DNA of 64,000 nucleotides from UBA8958 sp964571695 (lineage in GTDB: Bacteria; Desulfobacterota; Syntrophia; Syntrophales; UBA8958), in NCBI GenBank assembly GCA_964571695.1, contig CAZNDG010000002.1, positions 1 to 64,000 of the forward strand, read 5' to 3'. Below the pieces are notes generated by a model that searched no databases, was not told the DNA's origin, and was given only the letters and a program-made list of their open reading frames with translations. This document shows positions 52,025 through 60,229 of this stretch, one piece after another. Within the stretch, counting starts at the first letter, position 1; the number at the start of each line of letters is the position of its first letter. A program made the translations under genes and the position numbers.

Positions 52025-52726
52025 TTAGAATTTATACCCTACCTGACCCGTGACGATCCAGCCATAGAGGTTCACCCCCACATCGTTTCCCTCGAAGCCC
52101 ATATTGGGTCTGGTCCAGAGGTATTTCCCCTCCGCCCCCACGTACCATTTATTGGGGAAGTTATAGTTGGCGCCCACCCCGGCGAAACCTCCGAACGCCG
52201 CCGTGTTGGAACTGGGCGAACCGCTGGCGGTGGCCGTTTTGCCGCCGATCTTGGCATTGACGGCATAATCCAGCTTGTAATTGACAAAATAGGCGCCCGC
52301 GCCGCCGAGGGCATAAACCTCGAACTGATATATGGGATAGATGACCTTGACGGTGGCTGTTACCGGAATGATCCAGAGATCCAATTTTGCGTTGCCGCTA
52401 AGATAATCATCGGCGGAGGAGCCGGCCAGAGTTGAGGAGTTGCTGGTCTGAAAATATCCCACCCCCAACTCCAGGGCAAAATTGTCGTTCAGATAGCGGC
52501 CGTATCCGATCTCGCCGTTGAAGCCAGTGCTGAAGCCCTTCAAATCCGTTGATCCCGGGGTGAAGATTCCTCCCTTCAGGACGAAATAATTTTTACCCAA
52601 AGAAACGCCTGCGGTATCCGAACAGGCCGGCGATCCCAGGGCGAGGAGAGCTAAGGCGGTGAAAAAAGTGATGATAACCGATTTCCAACCAATCTTCCGT
52701 GCAGCGTCTTTTTTTATTTTCATCAT
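52025..52726 (-). CDS. Outer-membrane beta-barrel protein (OmpW/OprF-barrel-like size)
   Basis: 233 residues. Signal peptide (about 1-36, ending SPACS), then alternating amphipathic strands (KNYFVLKGGIFTPGS, FNGEIGYGRYLNDNFALELGVGYFQT, WYVGAEGKYLWTRP) and a terminal aromatic strand GWIVTGQVGYKF, the C-terminal Phe signal for BAM insertion. Looks like a small outer-membrane beta-barrel of the COG3637/OMP_b-brl class. Ligand unknown. Convergent with pilQ, divergent from the fimT of cassette 2. GGAGG precedes its start. Confidence 0.82.
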   Translation of the reverse strand: MMKIKKDAARKIGWKSVIITFFTALALLALGSPACSDTAGVSLGKNYFVLKGGIFTPGSTDLKGFSTGFNGEIGYGRYLNDNFALELGVGYFQTSNSSTLAGSSADDYLSGNAKLDLWIIPVTATVKVIYPIYQFEVYALGGAGAYFVNYKLDYAVNAKIGGKTATASGSPSSNTAAFGGFAGVGANYNFPNKWYVGAEGKYLWTRPNMGFEGNDVGVNLYGWIVTGQVGYKF

Positions 52727-52872
52727 TCCGGCCTCCTTGGATATAGGTTTGTCCTAACTGCATATCATCTTATGGCGGTAATTTCCGATCATGAATTTGG
52801 CATCATTATGCCGTAATTTGTCAAGCGATATTTCCGGCGCTACACCTCTATTGTAAAAGGATAATAGGACGC

Positions 52873-52901
52873 TTGATTTTTCCTTCGCGGTTCATTATAG
52901 T
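52873..52901 (+). promoter_or_regulatory. Sigma-70-type promoter for minor-pilin cassette 2
   Basis: TTGATT (52873-52878), 17-base spacer, TATAGT (52896-52901), 40 bases before the fimT start codon. Confidence 0.65.
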
Positions 52902-52940
52902 ATATCGTCAGGTCAAGATCTTCAGGAGGGAAAGATATTC

Positions 52941-53405
52941 TTGCGTATCCGCGGACCCGATAACAGGGGCTTCACACTGGTGGAATTGATCATCGCCGTG
53001 GCCATCTTCGCCATCCTCGGGGCGATCTCCATCCCCACCTTCCAGGGTTTCCTGGCCCAGCGCCGGCTCAACGGGGCGGTTCGGGAACTCCACAGCAACC
53101 TGATGTCCATGCGCATGCAGGCGGTAGCAGAAAACAGGTGGATCGCCCTGAATGTTGACAACAACCACCAATATACCATCTTTCGAGATACGAACCAAAA
53201 CGGCGCCATAGATACGGGGGAGACCTTGCTTATCAAGGACCTGCACCCCACTTATTACGACGTAACCATAGATACCGCTTCCAGCGCGTCAGGGGTGACC
53301 TTCAGACCGAATGGCACAGGCAGCACGGCCACCCTGCGCCTGAACGGATCCACCGGGACCAAGACGATTACGGTAACCAGCAATGGACGCGTCAAGACCA
53401 GTTGA
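52941..53405 (+). CDS. FimT/GspH-like minor pilin, cassette 2
   Basis: 154 residues from a TTG with AGGAGGG upstream. Prepilin site PDNRG|FTLVELIIAVAIFAILGAISIP (Glu +5, Pro +22). Head AQRRLNGAVRELHSNLMSMRMQAVAENRWIALNV is nearly the same as in cassette 1. Carries the EF-hand-like loop DTNQNGAIDTGE. First gene of a rightward fimT-pilV-pilW-pilX cassette with its own promoter. Confidence 0.9.
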   Translation: MRIRGPDNRGFTLVELIIAVAIFAILGAISIPTFQGFLAQRRLNGAVRELHSNLMSMRMQAVAENRWIALNVDNNHQYTIFRDTNQNGAIDTGETLLIKDLHPTYYDVTIDTASSASGVTFRPNGTGSTATLRLNGSTGTKTITVTSNGRVKTS

Positions 53406-53415
53406 GAGCGGTTCC

Positions 53416-53823
53416 ATGAAAGCAGATGGCAGGCACAGCGGCTTCACTCTCATCGAGATCATGATTGCCATCTTGGTCCTGGCGGTGGCGTTGATTGGAC
53501 TGGCGGCGGTGACGACGACGACGATCAAGGGCAACTCCTTCAGCAAGGCGATGACCTCGGCGACGACCCTGGCCAACGACAAACTCCAGGACCTGAAGGC
53601 AAGGACCTTCACCGGCACATCCGTGGACACGGATCTGACCGGCGGCAGCCATTCCGATACCGGCAATCCCCTGCTGGGGATATACAACCGGACCTGGACC
53701 GTTGCTGATACCATGGGGAGCGGCGGCAGCATCCGTTACAAAACGATTACCGTCACCGTGGCCTGGACTTGGCAGGGCTTGAGTCACAGCGTCCAGCTCC
53801 GGACCATTCGCGCCCGGGATTGA
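53416..53823 (+). CDS. PilV-like minor pilin, cassette 2
   Basis: 135 residues from the ATG at 53416. Prepilin site GRHSG|FTLIEIMIAILVLAVALIGLAAV with Glu +5. SATTLANDKLQDLKA and VTVAWTWQGLSHSVQLRTIRARD match the PilV of cassette 1. 10 bp after fimT, 3 bp before pilW. Confidence 0.9.
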   Translation: MKADGRHSGFTLIEIMIAILVLAVALIGLAAVTTTTIKGNSFSKAMTSATTLANDKLQDLKARTFTGTSVDTDLTGGSHSDTGNPLLGIYNRTWTVADTMGSGGSIRYKTITVTVAWTWQGLSHSVQLRTIRARD

Positions 53824-53826
53824 AAG

Positions 53827-55077
53827 ATGAAGATCAACGGCTTGAATGATATGAAAAGATGGGGTAATCGCCACAGTCGGGATGGGAGGGAGAATCCGGT
53901 TCAGGCCATTTATCGCCGGGGCTTCACCCTCCTGGAATTACTCATCGCCATGGTGGTGGGCCTCGTGGTTTTGGGCGCCGTTTACGCCGTTTTCACCATG
54001 CAGAACACCCAGTTCAGCAATCAGGAGAGCCAGACGGAGATGCAGCAGAACGCCCGGATCGCCATCGAGATGATGACCCGGGAGATCGGCCTGGCGGGTT
54101 ATCGCGATATTACCTTGACGATGACCGATGCGGACTGCTCCGGTTCCGGGGGAGGCTTGCCGAATTGCTCCGGAGCGACACCCTGGGCATCGGGTTACTG
54201 CCTGGGGATCATGACGGCGGCGGCCGACTCCATAAAGTTTACCCTCGATATCACCGACAGCGCGGGGACGAACAATGCCCCCAATGGCACGGTGTGCAAT
54301 GCCAATGAAATCATCACCTATGATCTCTATACCCCCTCCAGCGGCGTTCAGTCGCTGGGGCGAAAATCTTCCGCGTCGGCGACAAGACAGCAGGTGGTGG
54401 AAAACATCGATGCCCTGACCTTCCAATATTACAACAGCGCCGGAACGGAACTCAGCCAGCCGGTGGCGGATCTGGGGACTATAGCCAAAGTCAAGGTCAC
54501 CGTGCGGATGAAAGCCGCCAAGGAGGACCCTGCTTATAACGATCCTACCTATGGGGACCACTACCGCCGCTACGAACTGACCTCCTTTGCCGTTCCCCGG
54601 AACCTCCTGATCAATATCGGCGCCACGACCAGCACCGGGACTACTTCCGGATCCACGACCACGGCGGCCTCCAGTTCGACCACCGCGGCAAGTACGGCGG
54701 CTTCCACCGCGGCAAGTACGGCGGCTTCCACCGCGGCAAGTACGGCGGCTTCCACGGCGGCCAGTACGGTGGAAACCACCACTACGACCACCGTCAGCGG
54801 TTCACCCATCACCAACGTCACCCAGGATCCCGCCGGCGGCTCGGTGGCAAAAAATACAAGCGTGGAGATTTGCGCCGATATCAGCGGCACCTACAACAGC
54901 AGAAAACTGAAGACAAACAAGGGCGACAACCTCACGATGACGCTGGCAGGCGGCAGCACCTATTGTGCCACCATCCCCAAACACAACAACCAGACGGTGA
55001 ATTATTGGATAGAACTTACGGACACCGGCGGTTTCGTCACCAACGGTTCCACCTATACCTACGAACAGGAAAATTGA
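53827..55077 (+). CDS. PilW-like minor pilin with repeat linker and extra C-terminal domain, cassette 2
   Basis: 416 residues, far longer than the PilW of cassettes 1 and 3 (237 and 243). Prepilin site IYRRG|FTLLELLIAMVVGLVVLGAVYAVF after a long 32-residue leader; QTEMQQNARIAIEMMTREIGLAGYR is the PilW mark. The normal PilW end (DHYRRYELTSFAVPRNL) is reached near 262. It is followed by a Ser/Thr/Ala linker with AAST repeats (about 265-320), then a roughly 90-residue domain (PITNVTQDPAGGSVAKNTSVEICADIS to YTYEQEN) that looks Ig-like. The extra domain may be displayed at the pilus tip. Confidence 0.88.
   Translation: MKINGLNDMKRWGNRHSRDGRENPVQAIYRRGFTLLELLIAMVVGLVVLGAVYAVFTMQNTQFSNQESQTEMQQNARIAIEMMTREIGLAGYRDITLTMTDADCSGSGGGLPNCSGATPWASGYCLGIMTAAADSIKFTLDITDSAGTNNAPNGTVCNANEIITYDLYTPSSGVQSLGRKSSASATRQQVVENIDALTFQYYNSAGTELSQPVADLGTIAKVKVTVRMKAAKEDPAYNDPTYGDHYRRYELTSFAVPRNLLINIGATTSTGTTSGSTTTAASSSTTAASTAASTAASTAASTAASTAASTAASTVETTTTTTVSGSPITNVTQDPAGGSVAKNTSVEICADISGTYNSRKLKTNKGDNLTMTLAGGSTYCATIPKHNNQTVNYWIELTDTGGFVTNGSTYTYEQEN
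54682..54753 (+). repeat. 24-bp tandem repeat (three perfect units) in pilW cassette 2
   Basis: Unit ACCGCGGCAAGTACGGCGGCTTCC repeats exactly three times in registers 54682, 54706 and 54730, with partial or diverged units on both sides. It encodes the Thr-Ala-Ala-Ser linker in frame. Because 24 is divisible by three, unit gain or loss would change linker length without a frameshift. Confidence 0.9.
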
Positions 55078-55080
55078 ACC

Positions 55081-56223
55081 ATGAGAAGGATAAATCAAAA
55101 TGCCATCTGGAGGAACGAGCAGGGCATGGTCCTGGCGGTGGCCCTGATTCTTATCGCCGTCCTCGTCCTGCTGGGGACGACGTCCGTCATGACCATCACC
55201 ACGGATCTGAAGATCGCCAGCAATTACCGGGAAAGCACCAAGGCCATCTACAATGCCGACGCCGGGGTGGAATATGTGGTGGATTACCTTCGCAACAACG
55301 CCGTTACCTATCCCGCCGCCAATGCCAACCGCGCCCAGATCGAGGCGGGGACCTGCGCATCGAGCTACTGCACCCAGATCGCCGTTACCCCCCCGGGCGG
55401 ATTTGCCTTCTCTTCCACGGTCAGATTATATACCCTGGATGTCGCCAATAGAAGGTATCTCTACCGGATGACGGGGACCGGGGCGAACGAGGCGACCAAG
55501 ACCGTGGAACTCGTGATCAGCCGCACTTCCCTGGTCCCCGCGGGGGCCGACGGGGCCGTGGCCATGTACGGAGGGGGGCCGACGGTCGCCCTGAAGACCG
55601 GCGGAGGCGGCGGGACGAACCTCGACGGGAACGACTATGCCCTTCCGGCCAACCCGAACTGCAACGGAAGCGCCTGCCGGACCACCGGTTCCGCGACGGG
55701 GGCGAAGCCGGGCCTGTACACCCCCTCGGTTGTGCCTACCGTAACGGGGGATACAAGCCACATCGACGGGAACCCGCCGCAACAGGTGGGGGGCGGTTCC
55801 CATACCGAGGCGGAATGGCAGGCCTTCGTGAACATGGTCCTCGCCGACCCCTCGCTCTACGTCACCGGGACCCTGGGGACCCGGGCAAATCCCCTGGTCA
55901 CGGTAGTGCCCAGCGGCTCCACCCTCAACGGCACCGCCAATGGAGCGGGAATCCTCATCGTGAACAACGGCGGCGGCTTCCACATGGGAGGAAACTCCTG
56001 CTACGAGGGGATCGTCATCCTCCTGGGGAACGCCACCCTGACCGCCACGGGGACGGCCATCGTCTATGGCTCCGTCGTCACGATCGGCCACACCTCCAAG
56101 ACGGTGGACGCCAACGGCACGACGGATCTTTATTACAGCAGCGCCGCCCTTACCAACGCAGCCAACAGCAGCGGCATGACCCGCATCCAGCGCAGCTCCT
56201 GGCTCGACGTTCATACCCGATAG
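55081..56223 (+). CDS. PilX-like minor pilin, cassette 2
   Basis: 380 residues, 3 bp after pilW. N-terminal PilX segment EQGMVLAVALILIAVLVLLGTTSVMTITTDLKIASNYRES and YNADAGVEYVVDYLR. The C-terminal region is a clear paralog of the cassette 1 protein (ALPANPNCNGSACRT, GLYTPSVVPTVTG, GTRANPLVTVV, GIVILLGNATLTATGTAIVYGSVVTIGHT). Strand-turn repeats suggest a parallel beta-helix. The PilX class often lacks the G|F-x4-E prepilin site in exact form, as here. Confidence 0.85.
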   Translation: MRRINQNAIWRNEQGMVLAVALILIAVLVLLGTTSVMTITTDLKIASNYRESTKAIYNADAGVEYVVDYLRNNAVTYPAANANRAQIEAGTCASSYCTQIAVTPPGGFAFSSTVRLYTLDVANRRYLYRMTGTGANEATKTVELVISRTSLVPAGADGAVAMYGGGPTVALKTGGGGGTNLDGNDYALPANPNCNGSACRTTGSATGAKPGLYTPSVVPTVTGDTSHIDGNPPQQVGGGSHTEAEWQAFVNMVLADPSLYVTGTLGTRANPLVTVVPSGSTLNGTANGAGILIVNNGGGFHMGGNSCYEGIVILLGNATLTATGTAIVYGSVVTIGHTSKTVDANGTTDLYYSSAALTNAANSSGMTRIQRSSWLDVHTR

Positions 56224-56246
56224 CCCGATCATCCCGGGGCACGGGA

Positions 56247-56432
56247 ATGCGATTGGCGATGGCCCTGCTTGTGTTGTTGTTTTTTCCGTTCCTCGACGGT
56301 CCCGCCACCGCATCCCATCTCCGCATCCGCGGGGGAGGGGATGCGAACCCTGATGCAAAGTGGCATCCTCAAGGTCGTCAGCGGCGATACGGAGTTCGTG
56401 AAAGTCCTCAGCGTCTGTATGCGCTGATGTAA
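56247..56432 (+). CDS. Possible small secreted protein between pilin cassettes
   Basis: 61 codons: MRLAMALLVLLFFPFLDGPATA looks like a signal peptide, followed by a polar, basic and glycine-rich remainder (SHLRIRGGGDANPDAKW). ACGGGA precedes the ATG. I recognise no family. It could equally be a remnant or a chance frame. The rest of the 354-bp gap 56224-56577 shows only an AT-rich leader to the next fimT with AGGAGGG. Confidence 0.35.
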   Translation: MRLAMALLVLLFFPFLDGPATASHLRIRGGGDANPDAKWHPQGRQRRYGVRESPQRLYALM

Positions 56433-56577
56433 AATTTTGTATTTACTCGCCTTATCATTATGCCAACCTCGCTGTTGACTTTTCCCGTTTAGTTTGAGAT
56501 AACATAGGCGTACGTCAGAGATGAAATCCGTTTTATTTTGTGCCGCGAGGGAAGTTGGTGAACTTCAGGAGGGCAAC

Positions 56578-57072
56578 ATGACTTCGATGGTCAACAACAC
56601 CGATAAAAAGGGCTTCTCCCTGGTGGAAATCATGATCGTTATCGCCATCATGGCGATTCTGGCCGGAATCGCCGCCCCCTTCATGCAACCATACATGGCG
56701 CAACGCCGCCTCAGCGGCGCCGCGCGGCAGGTCCATACGGACCTCCTGGCGATGCGCATGCAGGCGGCCGGGGAGAACAAATGGATCGCCCTCAACGTGG
56801 ACGATGCCCAGCAGTACACCATCTTTCGCGACCATGCGAAGACCGGCGTCAAATCTTCCCCGGGCAATGAAATATTGGCCGTGAAGGATCTCCATCCCAC
56901 TTATCACGACGTGACATTTACTTCCGCGGCCAATACGGTGGTGCCCTTCGCTCCCAACGGAACGGCCTGCTTTTCCGACGGATCGTGTGTTTTGGCGACT
57001 TTGGGTTTCTCCTCGCCCGGGGGAACGAAATCGATAACGGTCACTCCGGCGGGGGCGGCCAAGATCAACTGA
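56578..57072 (+). CDS. FimT/GspH-like minor pilin, cassette 3
   Basis: 164 residues from the ATG at 56578 (AGGAGGG ahead). Prepilin site TDKKG|FSLVEIMIVIAIMAILAGIAAP, Glu +5. MAQRRLSGAARQVHTDLLAMRMQAAGENKWIALNVDDAQQYTIFRD aligns with the FimT of cassettes 1 and 2. The EF-hand-like loop is degenerate here (DHAKTGVKSSPGNE), so calcium binding is unlikely. A disulfide-capable CFSDGSC appears near the end. Confidence 0.9.
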   Translation: MTSMVNNTDKKGFSLVEIMIVIAIMAILAGIAAPFMQPYMAQRRLSGAARQVHTDLLAMRMQAAGENKWIALNVDDAQQYTIFRDHAKTGVKSSPGNEILAVKDLHPTYHDVTFTSAANTVVPFAPNGTACFSDGSCVLATLGFSSPGGTKSITVTPAGAAKIN

Positions 57073-57084
57073 CGGATGTAAGTC

Positions 57085-57504
57085 ATGACCAGGAAATCCA
57101 CGGCCACGCCATCTCGAAATCGCGACGGCTTTACCCTCATCGAGAATGTGATTGCCATCTTCATGATCACGGTGGCCGTCATCGGGATCATCTCGGTGAC
57201 GATCATGATCATCAACGGAAACGACTTCAGCAAACGCATGACCACGGCGGCGACGCTGGCGAAAGGCAAACTCGAAGAGGTCAAAAGGAAAGCCCAGGGC
57301 TCTTACAGCGGCATCGTCGCCGGAACGACCACGGATTATTTCAACGAGGATTCTTCGACCGGGGCTTCCGGCGCCTTTTTTACCCGGATAACCACGGTAT
57401 GGGCCGACACGCCGGCGACCAACATGAAGACGGTGGAGGTCGAGGTGAACTGGCATTGGGGCGGTCTGAGTAAGGTGAGGCTCAGAACGATCGTGGGCCA
57501 ATGA
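57085..57504 (+). CDS. PilV-like minor pilin, cassette 3
   Basis: 139 residues. Prepilin site RNRDG|FTLIENVIAIFMITVAVIGIISV, Glu +5. TTAATLAKGKLEEVKRKAQGSYSG and VEVNWHWGGLSKVRLRTIVGQ correspond to the PilV of the other cassettes. 12 bp after fimT; the stop overlaps pilW (ATGA). Confidence 0.9.
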   Translation: MTRKSTATPSRNRDGFTLIENVIAIFMITVAVIGIISVTIMIINGNDFSKRMTTAATLAKGKLEEVKRKAQGSYSGIVAGTTTDYFNEDSSTGASGAFFTRITTVWADTPATNMKTVEVEVNWHWGGLSKVRLRTIVGQ

Positions 57505-58232
57505 AGGTACTTGCGGGTATGGTTTTCCAGGGCTTGCGCCACCTAAGGATATACGGCCGTTACGGCCGCGGCGGGAGGCGACGGCCGTTATGGCGCCCCC
57601 GGTCCTCGGGGGAAGGCTTCACGCTGGTGGAGTTGATCATCGCCGTGGCGGTCGGACTGGTGGTCATCGGGGCGGCTTATATGCTCTTCACCGTTCAGAA
57701 CAAACAGTTGGGCAATCAGGAAGTCATCGCGGAGATGCAGCAGAACGCCCGGGCGGCCATGGACATCGTTACCCGGGAGATACGCATGGCCGGATACAAT
57801 CCGCACAAAACGGCGCCGTTGACCAGGTGCACGGGAACTACAACCACGGCGGCTACATGTGTCGGCATCAAGAATGCCGGCGCCAACACGATCAGCTTTA
57901 CCGCCGACCTGAACGGCAATGGCGATCTGACGGCCGGGACGGCCAATCCCAACGAGAACATCATTTATGACCGCTACCTCAATTCCGGGGTCTATAGCCT
58001 GGGAAGGGAAGCCAATGGCACCAAATATCCTTTGATCGCCAACCTCGATTCCTTGGGCTTTGTTTATCGTGACGCCACGGGCGCCGTCACATCGACTCTG
58101 GAGGACATCTACGAGATTGATGTCACGATCCGTACGATTGCCGCGAAAATGGATCCGTCTTATCCGGCGAACGGCGGTTACCGTACCTATACGCTGACCT
58201 CCAAGGTGAACCCGAGAAACTTGGCCTATTGA
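57501..58232 (+). CDS. PilW-like minor pilin, cassette 3
   Basis: 243 residues. Long basic leader (about 39 residues, arginine-rich) before SSGEG|FTLVELIIAVAVGLVVIGAAYMLF, Glu +5; then NQEVIAEMQQNARAAMDIVTREIRMAGYNP. C-terminus YRTYTLTSKVNPRNLAY matches the normal PilW end. An internal Met7 may be the true start, but the overlap with pilV favours the first ATG. No repeat linker or added domain. Confidence 0.9.
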   Translation: MKVLAGMVFQGLRHLRIYGRYGRGGRRRPLWRPRSSGEGFTLVELIIAVAVGLVVIGAAYMLFTVQNKQLGNQEVIAEMQQNARAAMDIVTREIRMAGYNPHKTAPLTRCTGTTTTAATCVGIKNAGANTISFTADLNGNGDLTAGTANPNENIIYDRYLNSGVYSLGREANGTKYPLIANLDSLGFVYRDATGAVTSTLEDIYEIDVTIRTIAAKMDPSYPANGGYRTYTLTSKVNPRNLAY

Positions 58233-58234
58233 AA

Positions 58235-59443
58235 ATGACTCGACAAACAGCCATGAAAACAAAAAGATGGGCACAGACCCCGATCAATGAACACGGCATA
58301 TCGCTGGTTGTGGTTATCCTGATCATATCCGCGCTCGTCCTGCTGGGATCGACGATGGCGATGATGACCGCGACGGACCTGAATATATCCGGCAACTACA
58401 AGCTTAGCGAGCAGGCCTTCTATGCCGCCGAGGCCGGCGTGGAAGAGGCCCGGGCCCGGATGCGGTCCAACGCGGCCAACCCCATTACGGACAACCATCC
58501 GACGCAAACCGGCTGGACGGCATACATCGGCAGCGAGACCAAGGCGCAGGGCAAGGGATTCAGCAGCGGCAACGCCCTGCATGTACGCGCGGCGAGCATC
58601 CAGTCGGCGCTGGATTACACGGTGAAGATCGTGCATCTTACCGACGGCGCCGGCAATATCCTCACGACCTCCGACGGCAGCATCATTTATCGCGTGACGA
58701 GTTACGGCACGGCGGCCAACGCCAGCAAGACCGTGGAGGCCGAGATCGCCAAACCCACCCCCATACCCGCGCCGGCGGCCCTCTACGTGAAGGCCCCGAC
58801 CACCATTCAGGGAACCAGCACCAATGTCATCGGCACTGATCAATGCGGGGGGGCGAATAAACCCGGCGTCGTGACCACCCTGGCCGCCGGCACGGTTACC
58901 GCCACCGGGGGACCCTCAGTCTGCGGCGTCAATGCCGCCTGCGGGACGGCCGGCGCCTGGGACGTCGTCGGCGGGGGGCCGGACATCAACGTCCAGTCGC
59001 TTATCAATCAGTACAAAGGTTCGGCAACCCATAATTACAGCGAATCCGCCGCCACCCACACGGGGATGAACTGGGGGACGCCGACGTTGGGGGCAACCCT
59101 TCAAAACGCTTCCTCATGCAGCACGTTCAACATCGTCCACTACAACACCCTGGGAACGGATATCAAACTGGCCGGCGGTACATCGGGCTGCGGCCTGCTC
59201 CTGGTCGAGGGGGACCTGGAGGTCAACGGCGGCTTCAGTTGGTATGGGATGGTGCTCGTTTCAGGGTCGGTGCGCTATCTCGGCGGGGGCGACAAGAACG
59301 TGACCGGGGCCATCCTCGCGGGCAGTTCCATGGATGCGGACCTCGTGGGCGGCAATGCCAATGTCGTCTATTGCAGCTCCGCCATCAACAACATGACGGC
59401 AAACTCACCCTGGCGCGTCTTGAACTGGATCGAAAAGAACTGA
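58235..59443 (+). CDS. PilX-like minor pilin, cassette 3
   Basis: 402 residues. PilX N-terminus NEHGISLVVVILIISALVLLGSTMAMMTATDLNISGNYKLSEQAFYAAEAGVEEARARMRS. The C-terminal half is glycine-rich with several cysteines (DQCGG, SVCGVNAACG, SSCSTF, SGCG, VYCSS) and strand repeats (LLLVEGDLEVNGGFSWYGMVLVSGSVRYLGGGDKNVTGAIL). More diverged from PilX 1 and 2 than those are from each other. 2 bp after pilW; last of cassette 3. No pilY1 follows. Confidence 0.85.
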   Translation: MTRQTAMKTKRWAQTPINEHGISLVVVILIISALVLLGSTMAMMTATDLNISGNYKLSEQAFYAAEAGVEEARARMRSNAANPITDNHPTQTGWTAYIGSETKAQGKGFSSGNALHVRAASIQSALDYTVKIVHLTDGAGNILTTSDGSIIYRVTSYGTAANASKTVEAEIAKPTPIPAPAALYVKAPTTIQGTSTNVIGTDQCGGANKPGVVTTLAAGTVTATGGPSVCGVNAACGTAGAWDVVGGGPDINVQSLINQYKGSATHNYSESAATHTGMNWGTPTLGATLQNASSCSTFNIVHYNTLGTDIKLAGGTSGCGLLLVEGDLEVNGGFSWYGMVLVSGSVRYLGGGDKNVTGAILAGSSMDADLVGGNANVVYCSSAINNMTANSPWRVLNWIEKN

Positions 59444-59459
59444 CCGTCTTTTTTTCCTT

Positions 59460-60023
59460 TCAGGGGCGGTCCCACCACCCCGCGGGCAGTTTTCCCTTGT
59501 TCTTTTTCGTAACTTCATCGGTCAGATCGTAGATCTGCGCCGACTTTTGCCGCAACTCTTCCAGTGCCTTGGTTTTGGCTTCCTGATCCTTCTGCCGCGT
59601 TGCCTGGCGGACTTTTTCGGAGAGTTGGTCAAGTTCCGCCGTCATTTGATCTTTCTTGCGCTTGTAAGCCGGAATGTCAACCTTCTCTTCCCCCGCCGTT
59701 TCCGCGGCGGCAGGCTTTGACTTTCCGGTGGCGCCGCCGGGTGACGGGGTGGAGCTTCCCATCGGTAAAGAGGACGAAGATTCATCAGGGGGCAATGCTT
59801 CTTCCCGGAAGGGGGGCTGGAGGGAGACGATCTTTTTAATCGTGCTCCTGTTCAATCCCACCGTTCCCCCCAGGTAATAGAAGCGCAACTCCTCATAGGT
59901 GTGCCAGTATTCCGGTGTGGTGAATTCGCTGCCGTTCTTGAGAATAATGAGGAAATCGGCGGCGGCCGCCCCCGGCAACAGGAAAAGGCACAAGGCAACG
60001 ATGATTTCCACCCGGCGCTTCAT
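59460..60023 (-). CDS. Secreted coiled-coil protein of unknown function
   Basis: 187 residues. Signal peptide MKRRVEIIVALCLFLLPGAAAA, then a short beta-like motif (DFLIILKNGSEFTTPEYWHTYEELRFYYLGGTVGLNRSTIKKIV). I associate that motif with small periplasmic proteins in Geobacter-like genomes. A Pro/Ser-rich spacer (about 75-105) and a charged coiled coil (YKRKKDQMTAELDQLSEKVRQATRQKDQEAKTKALEELRQKS) follow. Convergent with cassette 3 (16-bp gap). Function unknown. Confidence 0.75.
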   Translation of the reverse strand: MKRRVEIIVALCLFLLPGAAAADFLIILKNGSEFTTPEYWHTYEELRFYYLGGTVGLNRSTIKKIVSLQPPFREEALPPDESSSSLPMGSSTPSPGGATGKSKPAAAETAGEEKVDIPAYKRKKDQMTAELDQLSEKVRQATRQKDQEAKTKALEELRQKSAQIYDLTDEVTKKNKGKLPAGWWDRP

Positions 60024-60177
60024 AAATAAATTCCCGATGACAAGATATTCTCCCTCCTTACTTTGTACCTATATACGGTCTCGTTTCCCCGGTGTCAATA
60101 TCAATACCGTCCCCGGCCGTCGTTGGATTTCTTGCTTGACTCTCTCCTGGGGCTGTGTTAGCGTGACACATCATTAA

Positions 60178-60204
60178 ATATATATTGTAAAAACAATAAT
60201 ATAT
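60178..60204. promoter_or_regulatory. AT-rich palindrome upstream of the TPR gene
   Basis: ATATATATTGT (60178-60188) faces ACAATAATATAT (60193-60204): eleven pairs with one bulged A and a four-A loop, 25 bases before the TTG start. It could be an operator or leader hairpin. TTGACT at 60136 is a possible -35 element. Confidence 0.4.
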
Positions 60205-60229
60205 GTAGGTTTGTCCCTCCGGAGGAGTC

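Noticed and set aside
54661..54780. CRISPR-like array suggested by the regular repeat in pilW cassette 2
   Set aside because: The 24-bp units are directly tandem with no spacers and encode a protein linker in frame.
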